Positions 42,379-50,760 of a DNA stretch of 64,000 nt are shown here, one piece after another. Numbering within the stretch: the first letter of the stretch is position 1; each line of letters starts with the position of its first letter. Made by a program: the position numbers and the translations under genes. Source of the DNA: an uncultured Lachnospiraceae bacterium (GTDB lineage: Bacteria > Bacillota > Clostridia > Lachnospirales > Lachnospiraceae); assembly GCA_934351835.1 (NCBI GenBank), contig CAKRJP010000002.1, forward strand, positions 124,001 through 188,000, written 5' to 3'. The notes beneath the pieces were generated by a model, which was given only the letters and a program-made list of their open reading frames with translations, was not told where the DNA came from and ran no database searches.

Positions 42379-43430
42379 CTAATCTTTCCTCCATACTGAT
42401 AATATGCTGAACATGCCCCTTCGTTGGATACCATACAGGCTCCTACCGGATGCATTGGGTTACATGCGGTTCCAAAACATGGACAATCTGACGGTTTACA
42501 TTTGCCCTGCAATACCTCACCGCACCTGCACGCCGGATTTTCTCTTCCTTTGATTGGTTCTATCTGGAAATGCTTTCTTGCATCGAATGCCTCGTATTCT
42601 TTTCGAAGTTTCATACCAGATTCCGGTATCATTCCCAATCCTCTCCATTCAGTATCACAAGATTCCATCAGGCGATCCACCAGTTCTTTCGCATTTTTAC
42701 TTCCTTCTTTTGTCACAACTCTTGGATAGGCATTGACAAAAAACGGCTTACCTTCTTTAAATTTTTTCACAGCAACTGCAATTGCTGTCAGAAGTTCGTT
42801 TGCTGTAAATCCAGTAACGATTCCACTGATTCCTTCCTTTGTCAGCGATTCACAAAATGTTGTTCCTGTAATTGCATTGACATGTCCAGGGTATAAATAC
42901 ACATCCACACTGCCCTTTAACATGCGATAAGCACTTGGCATGGTTTTATTTGCTGTCAGAATCGTGAAATTCGAAAGTCCTGCCTCTTTCGCCTGTTCTA
43001 CTGCAATGCAGCTTGACGGTGTGGTGGTCTCAAATCCTACCGACAAAAATACCACTTCTTTTTCCGGATGTTCTTTCGCATATTCCACGGCATCCGTCGG
43101 AGTATATACTACCTTGACATCTGCTCCTTCCGCTCTCGCCGATGCAAGGCTCTTCTCGCTTCCCGGTACGCGGATCAGATCGCCAAATGTACAGATCGTT
43201 GCATGGTGGTCTGACGCCAGTTCTATTGCCTCATCAATAAATCCTACCGGTGTCACACACACCGGACATCCCGGTCCGGAAATCAGTTCAATCTGCTCCG
43301 GAAGGATCTTTCGTATCCCAAGTCTGAAAATTTCATGAGTGTGGGTTCCACAGACTTCCATGATCCGGAGTTTCGGACCATCATAAGACTGTATGATCTG
43401 CAATGCCTTTTGTTTTACATCTTCTTTCAT
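42375..43430 (-). CDS. hypD: Hydrogenase maturation factor HypD
   Basis: HypD carries a [4Fe-4S] cluster and with HypC forms the platform on which Fe(CN)2CO is built. Conserved motifs are EVCGTHTHEIFR, GPGCPVCVTP, SVGFETTTPSS and the Cys-rich C-terminus (CRCGEVLQGKC, PSDCPCFGTACNP). Length is 351. Start and stop codons overlap those of hypC and hypE, indicating stoichiometric expression. Confidence 0.95.
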   Translation of the reverse strand: MKEDVKQKALQIIQSYDGPKLRIMEVCGTHTHEIFRLGIRKILPEQIELISGPGCPVCVTPVGFIDEAIELASDHHATICTFGDLIRVPGSEKSLASARAEGADVKVVYTPTDAVEYAKEHPEKEVVFLSVGFETTTPSSCIAVEQAKEAGLSNFTILTANKTMPSAYRMLKGSVDVYLYPGHVNAITGTTFCESLTKEGISGIVTGFTANELLTAIAVAVKKFKEGKPFFVNAYPRVVTKEGSKNAKELVDRLMESCDTEWRGLGMIPESGMKLRKEYEAFDARKHFQIEPIKGRENPACRCGEVLQGKCKPSDCPCFGTACNPMHPVGACMVSNEGACSAYYQYGGKIR

Positions 43431-43639
43431 TCCAGAAGTCCCTCCATTACCTGTTCTGCTTCATCCTCGTCATCGTCCGTAATCTTTGCGATTGCTATTC
43501 CTGCGTGTACCATAACATAATCCCCCGGTTCTAAATCATTCAAAAGCTCGGCAGATACTTCACGTTTCGCCCCACTGACATCCACCAGTGCAGTTCCGGA
43601 CTGCAGTTTCACAACTTTTCCTGATATTCCAACACACAT
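43427..43639 (-). CDS. hypC: Hydrogenase maturation chaperone HypC
   Basis: HypC is a small chaperone whose N-terminal Cys (MCVGISGKVV) holds the Fe moiety together with HypD and then transfers it to the target protein. The family pattern continues with GDYVMVHAGIAIAKI. Length is 70. There is one copy only, next to hypD. Confidence 0.94.
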   Translation of the reverse strand: MCVGISGKVVKLQSGTALVDVSGAKREVSAELLNDLEPGDYVMVHAGIAIAKITDDDEDEAEQVMEGLLE

Positions 43640-43680
43640 CTTAGATTTCCTCCCTTTTCTTCTCTATCATAAATTCACTA

Positions 43681-46098
43681 TCATTGTCCTTTTCTACTTT
43701 CATCCAGTGCAAAGGATGCATATAATGCCTGTCCAATGGAAATTCCTCCATCATTTGGCGGAATCATACGATGAATCAGCACCTGAAATCCATGCCGTTT
43801 CAACATTTCTTCACAAAGTCCTAACAACAACGTATTCTGAAAAACACCTCCGCTCAGTGCAACTGTTGTGTTTCCGGTTTCCTTTCGGATTTCTATACAG
43901 CATCGCAAAATCATCTCTGATAAACCTGCATGGAATTCATACGCAAGTTTATCCGCACCTGTTCCTTCTAAGCGTCTTCTCAGGATGTCCCCCACAAATG
44001 CCTTTGTATTCAGATAAATTCTGTCCTCCGTCTTTAGGATCCAGTCAAAATTCTCATCGCATCCTATATATTTTTCACGTTTTCCCATCGACTTTAAATA
44101 ATTTTCTGCATGATACTGTAACGCCATAGATGCCTCTCCCTCAAAAGTTGAGCTTTTTCTTATCCCCAATATCGCACTGACTGCATCAAAAAGCCTTCCG
44201 GCGCTGGTAGATTGCACACAATTGAGCCTTCTCTCAGCCATATGATACTGAATCTGAAAGGTTTGTCTGTCACACAGATCCAGTCGATTTATCACTTCCC
44301 ATGCTTCTTCCTTTTCTTCTGACAATCCATGGATCAGAGATACTGCTATTCTCCAGCCCTCTCTCGAAGATGCATCCCCTCCGATCTGTAAAAACGGCTG
44401 TATCGACCCAAGTCGTTTAAATCCATGCACATCTGCCAGCAATATTTCACCACCCCAGATTGTGCCATCCATTCCGTATCCGGTTCCGTCAAAGGAAATT
44501 CCGATTACTGCTCTTAAATAATCGTTTTCTGCCATACAGGACAAAATATGTGCATAATGATGCTGTACCTGCAAAACCGGAATGTTTTTTTCTTTTCCTA
44601 TGGTTTCTGCCACCTGTACTGACTGGTACAGTGGATGCATATCACAGGCAATCACTTCCGGAGTTGTCTCGAGAAGCGTTTCCATACGTTTCGTCGTTTC
44701 TTTTAAAGCATGGACGGTTCTGATATCTGCCAGATCCCCGATATATGGGGATGGATAATAGAGATTATTTACTCCGATGGTAAAACTGTTCTTTAGTTCT
44801 CCTCCGATTCCCAGCACACAATGCTTCTTTTTCTGAGATTTTTCCAAGTCAGCAGTTTCTGTGACCATAAACGGCAGTGGGGCATATCCTCTGGATCTGC
44901 GGATCATGTATGGTTCACCTCGATAAATATCCATCACTGTATCATCTGCCCTCACCCGGATTTCCCGATCGTTCGACAATATCGCATCACACAAATGAGC
45001 CAGCGAAGTTTTCGCATCCTCATCAGTCCGGCAAATTGGTGCTCCTGAATCATTTCCGCTGGTCATTACCAGACAATCCGGCATCCCTATGCCATCCACG
45101 TAAGTAAATAATAAAAGCTGTACCGGAGCATAAGGGAGCATAACTCCCAGTTTTGAATTGTCCGGCGCACAACTTTCCGCTATATTTCCAGTTGATTTTT
45201 TCGGCAATAATAAAATCGGTTTCTGATGACCTGTCAGGATTTCTTCTAACTCTCCGGACAGTTCACACTCTCTATGCACCGTCTGTTCATTCTTCATCAT
45301 CACTGCGAACGGTTTCTTCGGACGATGCTTTAACTTTCTCAGTCTGTCAATAGCACTCTCACTGGTTGCGTCGCAGCAAAGATGAAATCCGCCGATTCCT
45401 TTTATCGCAATAATTCCTCCTTCGGATATGATCCGCCTTGCCTCAGTAATCGCTGTTCTGCCACGTTCTTTTCTTCCGATCAGATAAACTTCAGGTCCGC
45501 AATCCGGACAACAGACCGGCTGTGCATCATATCTGCGAGATTTCGGATCATAGTACTCCCTCTCGCATTCCGGGCACATCGGGAACTTCTTCATACTGGT
45601 ACGCTCCCTGTCATAAGGCAGTGCATCCAATATCGTAAGTCTCGGTCCACAACAGGTGCAATTAATAAATGGATGCAGATATCTGCGGTTTTCCGGGTCA
45701 AACAATTCTTTCTTGCATTCTTCGCAAATTGCAATATCCGGTGAGATAAATATTTCTCCTGCAGTTTTCTCACTTTCTATAATATCAAAGTCAGAATAAA
45801 TAATATCTGTTTGGATTTCATGAACATCAATCTTTAAAATCGCAGCCCTTCTTGGTGGTTTCTTTTCCAGGAGTTCCAGAAATCTCTCCGTCTGGATTTT
45901 CTTTCCCTGGGCTATGATTTCCACATAAGGGCCTTTGTTACAGACATTTCCACAAATCCCTCTCTCCATCGCATGACGGCTGACCGTCGGCCGAAAACCG
46001 ACCCCCTGGACCACTCCGTATACCCGGATCCGAAATGTCTTTCGTTCATTCCCGTCTTCATTCATTTTTATTTTTTCAATCGCCTTTTCACTCTCCAT
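43681..46098 (-). CDS. hypF: Carbamoyltransferase HypF
   Basis: HypF uses carbamoyl phosphate and ATP to carbamoylate HypE. Domains in order: acylphosphatase (VQGVGFRPTVSRHA), two zinc-binding segments (CEECKKELFDPENRRY and CPECEREYYDPKSRRY, each followed by a CxxCG unit), a YrdC-like domain and a Kae1-like domain (HHYAHILSCM, FDGTGYGMDGTIWGGE). Length of 805 is slightly long for the family. It lies between the first nitrogenase-like pair and hypC. Confidence 0.94.
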   Translation of the reverse strand: MESEKAIEKIKMNEDGNERKTFRIRVYGVVQGVGFRPTVSRHAMERGICGNVCNKGPYVEIIAQGKKIQTERFLELLEKKPPRRAAILKIDVHEIQTDIIYSDFDIIESEKTAGEIFISPDIAICEECKKELFDPENRRYLHPFINCTCCGPRLTILDALPYDRERTSMKKFPMCPECEREYYDPKSRRYDAQPVCCPDCGPEVYLIGRKERGRTAITEARRIISEGGIIAIKGIGGFHLCCDATSESAIDRLRKLKHRPKKPFAVMMKNEQTVHRECELSGELEEILTGHQKPILLLPKKSTGNIAESCAPDNSKLGVMLPYAPVQLLLFTYVDGIGMPDCLVMTSGNDSGAPICRTDEDAKTSLAHLCDAILSNDREIRVRADDTVMDIYRGEPYMIRRSRGYAPLPFMVTETADLEKSQKKKHCVLGIGGELKNSFTIGVNNLYYPSPYIGDLADIRTVHALKETTKRMETLLETTPEVIACDMHPLYQSVQVAETIGKEKNIPVLQVQHHYAHILSCMAENDYLRAVIGISFDGTGYGMDGTIWGGEILLADVHGFKRLGSIQPFLQIGGDASSREGWRIAVSLIHGLSEEKEEAWEVINRLDLCDRQTFQIQYHMAERRLNCVQSTSAGRLFDAVSAILGIRKSSTFEGEASMALQYHAENYLKSMGKREKYIGCDENFDWILKTEDRIYLNTKAFVGDILRRRLEGTGADKLAYEFHAGLSEMILRCCIEIRKETGNTTVALSGGVFQNTLLLGLCEEMLKRHGFQVLIHRMIPPNDGGISIGQALYASFALDESRKGQ

Positions 46099-46110
46099 AA
46101 GTTACACCCA

Positions 46111-47166
46111 CTAGAACATTCTTCCTGAACATGCGAAATGAGGAATATCAAAAAATATCGTTTTCTCATTGAACATCGGCTTTAACATAGAATCAGCAAT
46201 CACATGTGTATATCCACCCTCTCTCGCCAATTCCAGAAGATCGTCCTCCTGCTTCAGGGAAATATCGTTCTTTTCCTTTAATGTCGGTTTCATCATAAAA
46301 AAACTTGCCACCGTGATTTCTTCTGTCTCTGAAAAATGCTCTCTGATTTTCTCCCGAAGTTCATTCGCCAGCACCTGTTGGTGTATAATCAAAATCTTTC
46401 TGACATCTTTCGTTTCAGACAATTTCAATTTTCCAAACAGCTCTTCTAATAGTATATTCTCCAATGGATAAGTAACTTCATATGGTATTCCGAAACGTTT
46501 TTCAAGCTCTCTGGCTGCTTTCAGTCCGGACGGTGATACTACCAGATTTTTTTCAGCTGCCGATGCACGCTTCACTGCATCCAGTCCATCTCCCAGCCCA
46601 TAGCATGCAATCTTTTTGTCCGGATATTTTTCTTCTATTTTCTTCTTAAACTCAAGGTCACTGACCGACAGCGGAGTTGCTCCGATCACACCAAACATTC
46701 CTGATTCTGTATCTTTTTGCTCTTTCGCAAATGTCCGGAACAATTCCATATACGCCAGTTCTTCTCCTATATCATACTGACGCATTCCTGTGGTCTCCAC
46801 CGTAAGGACCGGCAAACTCACCTTTTTTTCTGCCATTCGTTTCAACGCATGATAATCAGTTCCGATAACCGCCGGAACCGGAGTGCCAATGACACAGGCA
46901 AATTCCGCCTTGATCTGTTCGGACGCTTCTTTTAACTTCTCTACTAATTTATCATCTCTTCCGAAAATGGCATCCATATCCCGGAGCCCCGCACTGAAAA
47001 TACAGCTTCTCTTTACGAACCATCTTGGTTCGTCGAATCCACAGACATTTCCGGTACATCCTCCGGCATCGCAGATAACCAGAATTCCACCCATCTCATA
47101 CAGAACTGACGACGCTCCGGAGATATCCGGTGCAAACGGAGGCAGATATTTCCTCAAACCTTTCAT
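46111..47166 (-). CDS. Nitrogenase component 1-like protein, pair 1 small subunit
   Basis: The 351-residue protein has the component 1 pattern: SSVLYEMGGILVICDAGGCT with Cys32 and Cys37, Cys42 in NVCGFDEPRW, Cys55, then FSAGLRDMDAIFGRDDKL, which corresponds to the NifK loop, and VIGTPVPAVIGTDY. Its closest visible relative is the 38500-39705 protein, with shared C-terminal motif PHFACSGR versus PHAAFSGR. It is two bases downstream of the larger partner. The reaction is unknown. Confidence 0.8.
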   Translation of the reverse strand: MKGLRKYLPPFAPDISGASSVLYEMGGILVICDAGGCTGNVCGFDEPRWFVKRSCIFSAGLRDMDAIFGRDDKLVEKLKEASEQIKAEFACVIGTPVPAVIGTDYHALKRMAEKKVSLPVLTVETTGMRQYDIGEELAYMELFRTFAKEQKDTESGMFGVIGATPLSVSDLEFKKKIEEKYPDKKIACYGLGDGLDAVKRASAAEKNLVVSPSGLKAARELEKRFGIPYEVTYPLENILLEELFGKLKLSETKDVRKILIIHQQVLANELREKIREHFSETEEITVASFFMMKPTLKEKNDISLKQEDDLLELAREGGYTHVIADSMLKPMFNEKTIFFDIPHFACSGRMF

Positions 47167-47167
47167 A

Positions 47168-48460
47168 CTATCTTTCCACCTTTCCAGCTTCCGCTAATTG
47201 CTCAAATAATACTTTTACGCCCGCATATCCAAATGGCTGAATATCCGACTGCCAATGCACCGATGCTACTCCCGGATGATAATAAGCCGCATCTTTTCCT
47301 ATCACAAAATCAATCGCAGTCTGCGGCTGATAGAATGTCATGGACGGCTCCAGATTCGAATAAATCTTTGTCTTCGGACTTATCTTTGCCAATAGATCTA
47401 TAAAACTAAAATTTTCTGCATTTGGTGTTCCATAGACAGCTGCTACCGTAAAACCATATTTGACCAGGGCCAGAGCCAGCTCAAACGGATCTCCGTTCAT
47501 AAACTCTCCCACCGCAAAGGTTGCATCCGGATACTTCTTTTTAAATCGTTCCACTGCCTGCTCTGCCGCATGTTGATATCCACTGTCGTTAAATTTTACG
47601 CCAAGCGCCGCTCCCAGAGCTGCATACTGGCTGGCGATCTTATCAATCTGATACAATCTCTTTAACTCAATAAATGGAATCTGTAATCTTTTTTCGATAT
47701 CCAGAGCTGCAAATCTCGCCTCCGCATTCAATACCAGATTAAAATTCGCCTCTGCCATCTTTTCATATTCTTCATAGTCTCTACAGGTTCCCAATTCCCG
47801 GATATTTTTTACTCCCGCAGTTCTTAACAGATCATATATTTCACAGTCGGCAATCAGCGGAGCGAAATATCCTAACAGATTAACGCTGCTCCCTCGTTTC
47901 TTCATTGGCTTTAAAAGCGAATATAAGGATTGCCGTACATGTACCATTGGCGGCTTTCTGCCTTCCCTGGTCAGCGCATACATATAGCATGGTCGTACCG
48001 GTATTCCAGCTGCTTCTTCTGCCTTATGGCAGACCCTCTCCATATCCGTCCCCAGAAGTGCATCCACACAGGTAATGCATATCATAACGACCGATGGCTT
48101 TTCTTTACAGACTTCAATAATCTCTTTCACTGCCTGCGGAATTTTCTTTAAATGCTTTCCCGTCACCAGATCATTCTCTTCCATCTCCAGATAAAAAACT
48201 CTTCCCTGATATTCTTCTGCATTTCCAAGTCCCGTCGTGTTTCTTCCGCAGCACCCCGGCGATACTAAAAGCATCACAGATCCCGGAATAGAAAGTCCCG
48301 CTCTCTTGACACCGAATCCTTCTGCTCCCGGTGAGTTGAATGCAAGCGTTGCCGGAGAACTGTAGATCAGATGAGTGTTCGTCTGATATTCCTTCGGAAG
48401 ATTTGAAAAACCGGCATTCGCCAGTTCTTCTGTTGTATTGTAAAACGGCTCTGTGCTCAT
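47168..48460 (-). CDS. Nitrogenase component 1-like protein, pair 1 large subunit
   Basis: The 430-residue protein shows nitrogenase component 1 features: a TLAFNSPGAEGFG segment, Cys70-Cys71 in SPGCCGRNT, then Cys128 and Cys131 in ICITCVDALLGTD, similar to the P-cluster Cys environment of NifD/NifK. Rossmann-like domains follow (SVNLLGYFAPL). True nitrogenase FeMo-co ligands cannot be identified. It starts immediately after the NifH-type gene, whose product is the expected electron donor. Confidence 0.8.
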   Translation of the reverse strand: MSTEPFYNTTEELANAGFSNLPKEYQTNTHLIYSSPATLAFNSPGAEGFGVKRAGLSIPGSVMLLVSPGCCGRNTTGLGNAEEYQGRVFYLEMEENDLVTGKHLKKIPQAVKEIIEVCKEKPSVVMICITCVDALLGTDMERVCHKAEEAAGIPVRPCYMYALTREGRKPPMVHVRQSLYSLLKPMKKRGSSVNLLGYFAPLIADCEIYDLLRTAGVKNIRELGTCRDYEEYEKMAEANFNLVLNAEARFAALDIEKRLQIPFIELKRLYQIDKIASQYAALGAALGVKFNDSGYQHAAEQAVERFKKKYPDATFAVGEFMNGDPFELALALVKYGFTVAAVYGTPNAENFSFIDLLAKISPKTKIYSNLEPSMTFYQPQTAIDFVIGKDAAYYHPGVASVHWQSDIQPFGYAGVKVLFEQLAEAGKVER

Positions 48461-49219
48461 TTAATTCTCCTTTTCTCTCTCTAATGTTTTTGCAAGATTT
48501 ATGAAAATCTGACTAATCTCGGACGCTTCATCTCCCTGCACAACCGTCATGCCCTGATCTTCATACCTGGTAATATCATTGCTTCTCGGAATTTCCCCCA
48601 AAATTTTCAACCCATTTTCTTCTGCAAATTTCTGAACCTTCTCTGTCTCATTTTCTACATTTCTGTGATTTAAAATAATGCCGCTGACAGATGCATAATT
48701 GCGGTCTTCAAAATTTTTCACTGCCTGATAAATGTTATTTGCCGCATATAACGCCATCTTCTCCCCCGAAGTCACGATAACTACCTGTTCAGCATAGCCC
48801 TCTCGGATCGGTGCCGCAAATCCTCCACAGACAACATCACCTAAAACATCGTAAAGCACTACATCCGGTTTCCAGGTCTCGAAAAGCTCCAGATCTTCTA
48901 ACAACTGAAACGTTGCGATAATCCCACGCCCCGCGCAACCAAGTCCCGGTGTCGGTCCTCCGGTCTCGATACACAAGACCCCTCCGTAACCTATCTTTGA
49001 AATATCTTCGATTGTTTCCGGATCCTCGTCCATCTCTCTCATATAATTCATAACCGGCAAAAGAGGTTCACCGCCCAACAGATTGATCGTCGAATCTGCT
49101 TTCGGATCACATCCGATCTGGATGACCCGTTTCCCCATACTGGCAAACGCAGCTGCCAGATTACTGGTCACCGTAGATTTTCCGATCCCGCCTTTTCCGT
49201 AAATTGCAATTTTTAACAC
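48461..49219 (-). CDS. NifH-type ATP-dependent reductase (Fe protein-like)
   Basis: This 252-residue protein has every hallmark of the NifH/BchL/CfbC group: P-loop GKGGIGKST at residues 8-16, CDPKADST, cluster ligand Cys95 in GLGCAGRGI and cluster ligand Cys131 in GDVVCGGFAAPIR. Homodimers of such proteins hold one [4Fe-4S] cluster and pass electrons to a component 1 partner with ATP hydrolysis. I start it at GTG 49219 with GGGAGG eight bases upstream. It is the first gene of the operon. Confidence 0.9.
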   Translation of the reverse strand: MLKIAIYGKGGIGKSTVTSNLAAAFASMGKRVIQIGCDPKADSTINLLGGEPLLPVMNYMREMDEDPETIEDISKIGYGGVLCIETGGPTPGLGCAGRGIIATFQLLEDLELFETWKPDVVLYDVLGDVVCGGFAAPIREGYAEQVVIVTSGEKMALYAANNIYQAVKNFEDRNYASVSGIILNHRNVENETEKVQKFAEENGLKILGEIPRSNDITRYEDQGMTVVQGDEASEISQIFINLAKTLEREKEN

Positions 49220-49239
49220 TTTTATTTCCTCCCAAAAAA

Positions 49240-49364
49240 AGAATGTGCCTTCCCGCTCTGCGAAAAGACACATAATGATATAGTTATAGCCTTTATTTTA
49301 TTCATAAACTATCATATGTAGTCTTCCGGATCGAACTTATATCTTTCCGTCAGAGGTTCATTTA
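49240..49364 (-). ncRNA. Structured leader RNA of the nitrogenase-like operon
   Basis: Starting at the predicted transcript start, the minus-strand RNA can fold into a compact three-way junction. P1 is CTCTG with CAGAG (49355-49351 and 49260-49256). P2 is CGGA with TCCG (49349-49346 and 49330-49327). P3 is GAAGAC with GTCTTT (49326-49321 and 49269-49264), extended by a long AT-rich hairpin. The 5' P1 strand CCTC could also pair with the GAGG of the ribosome binding site at 49228-49233. I cannot name the class. Confidence 0.55.
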
Positions 49365-49370
49365 TCGTCT

Positions 49371-49399
49371 ATTATAACAAAAGAACTATAGAATTTCAA
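49371..49399 (-). promoter_or_regulatory. Promoter of the nitrogenase-like/hyp/hyd operon
   Basis: TTGAAA (49399-49394) and a perfect TATAAT (49376-49371) lie 17 bases apart on the minus strand. Confidence 0.8.
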
Positions 49400-49405
49400 C
49401 GAATG

Positions 49406-49424
49406 TCTGGTGGTTTTCACCAGA
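49406..49424. promoter_or_regulatory. Dyad next to the nitrogenase-like operon promoter
   Basis: TCTGGTG (49406-49412) and CACCAGA (49418-49424) form a perfect 7-base dyad with a 5-base centre, six bases upstream of the -35 box. It has no T-run on either side, so an activator or repressor site is more likely than a terminator. Confidence 0.45.
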
Positions 49425-49443
49425 TATACCGATAAATATTTTT

Positions 49444-49803
49444 TTAACAGCAAGACACTTCCTGAAGCAATGGTACTTCTTCGTCAAACTCTTCCATATA
49501 GTACACAACAGCATTGATAAACTCCGCGTTACCCGGACATTTCTCGGCCCTGTAACCCAGGATTTCACGGATGTATTCCGGATTATTCTGCCAACAGCGG
49601 TTAATCGCTGTCCGGATATTCCTCTCCACACAAAATTCTGTCGTACCATGTTTCTGTGCGATCATCGGATAGATTTCCTTAGTGATAAATACATGTCTGC
49701 CCTGTTTTCTCTGTACAAGGCGAATAGCATCTCTCAGATAAATATAACCGGTATGTCGCCTGTTCACTCCACATTTTCGTAAAATTCTGATCTCCACTTT
49801 CAT
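49444..49803 (-). CDS. Stand-alone Spo0A C-terminal-type DNA-binding protein
   Basis: The 119-residue protein resembles the DNA-binding domain of the sporulation regulator Spo0A: HTGYIYLRDAIRLV, then FITKEIYPMIAQKHGTTEFC and VERNIRTAINRCW, which align with the Spo0A GYxYLRDAI and RVERAIRHAIEVAW elements. The receiver domain is absent. It is encoded just upstream of the nitrogenase-like promoter, in the same direction, and divergently from the XRE regulator. It may regulate one of these neighbours. Confidence 0.8.
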   Translation of the reverse strand: MKVEIRILRKCGVNRRHTGYIYLRDAIRLVQRKQGRHVFITKEIYPMIAQKHGTTEFCVERNIRTAINRCWQNNPEYIREILGYRAEKCPGNAEFINAVVYYMEEFDEEVPLLQEVSCC

Positions 49804-50025
49804 AATCTCATCCCCTGTTCTAACAATCAGTCTGGCATTTTCAGCCCTCCTTAACTTGACCTTCCGATTGTTGATTATTATAATTATTGTTAAGGAAAAT
49901 TTTATTTTCTAACTATATTTTACTTGAATTAAAGTGCAATTTCTTGACCAAAAACATCTGATTTTATCGAAAAATAAATGTCAAATAGTCAGCTTCTTAA
50001 CCTTTCTATCCCAGGGGGTTAATTT

Positions 50026-50757
50026 ATGACAAAAAATGAAATGTTGGATTGTTTTGCACAAAATCTCGAAAGAGAGCGTGTAAAGTTGGGATACACGCAA
50101 AGCGAATTTGCCAGCCATCTGGAACTTTCCACGTCCACTTACAAGAATATTGTTTCCAGAAGGACAAATAAGTTTGACATTTCTATTTCATCAAAATTAT
50201 ACGGAATTACCGGGAAGTTTCTATGCGAAATGTTCGGATTCAAATGTTGGGAGTTTGAATTATTAGATAAATTTCGTAAAATGACACAGAGACAAAAAGC
50301 TTATATCAATGCTTTAATAGAATATGAACTTGAAATGATGTCAGAAGAAGTGGACTCTGACATCATGCTGGATGTATTTCTCCTGACCGGAAATATGAAA
50401 GATGGAATGATCATTGATTCCTGTCACTTTGAAAGGATCTACTGTCCGGAATATATTGCCAGATACGGAGAAAAGCTTCACTGTGGCATCCGAATCACCT
50501 CCAACCACTTGCATCCGGTTTATCTGTGCAATGACATTATAGGGATTTCCAAAAGACCGCCTCACGATGGTGATACTTGTATTTTCATTCATAAACCTAC
50601 TGGCAGAGCTTATATCCGTAAGCTCGTCCAGGGGACACCTCACATATTGCTTCCCATTAACGGATATGGTGAGCCAATCAGTATTGATACCACTGATCCG
50701 GAAGAACTGAAACAATGGTTTAACTGGGGTGTTGTGATTACGGTCTTTAGACGGTAA
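50026..50757 (+). CDS. XRE-type regulator with S24-like C-terminal domain
   Basis: Residues 1-65 form a helix-turn-helix of the Cro/CI type (RVKLGYTQSEFASHLELSTS). The C-terminal 110 residues have a LexA/CI S24-like flavour (KRPPHDGDTCIFIHKPTGRA then YIRKLVQGTPHILLPING). I cannot verify a Ser-Lys dyad, so autoproteolysis is uncertain. GGGGG precedes the ATG. It is divergent from the Spo0A-like gene and convergent with the sortase gene; the 220-base divergent region contains a CCTTAAC...GTTAAGG repeat (49849-49895). Confidence 0.75.
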   Translation: MTKNEMLDCFAQNLERERVKLGYTQSEFASHLELSTSTYKNIVSRRTNKFDISISSKLYGITGKFLCEMFGFKCWEFELLDKFRKMTQRQKAYINALIEYELEMMSEEVDSDIMLDVFLLTGNMKDGMIIDSCHFERIYCPEYIARYGEKLHCGIRITSNHLHPVYLCNDIIGISKRPPHDGDTCIFIHKPTGRAYIRKLVQGTPHILLPINGYGEPISIDTTDPEELKQWFNWGVVITVFRR

Positions 50758-50760
50758 TTA

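Noticed and set aside
38500..49219. Assignment as a true nitrogenase (nifHDK)
   Set aside because: The component-1-like proteins are short, lack recognisable FeMo-co ligands and no nifB or nif regulatory genes are present.
49321..49345. The GTTCGATCC stretch as part of a tRNA gene
   Set aside because: It resembles a T-loop, but no acceptor, D or anticodon arm can be formed around it.
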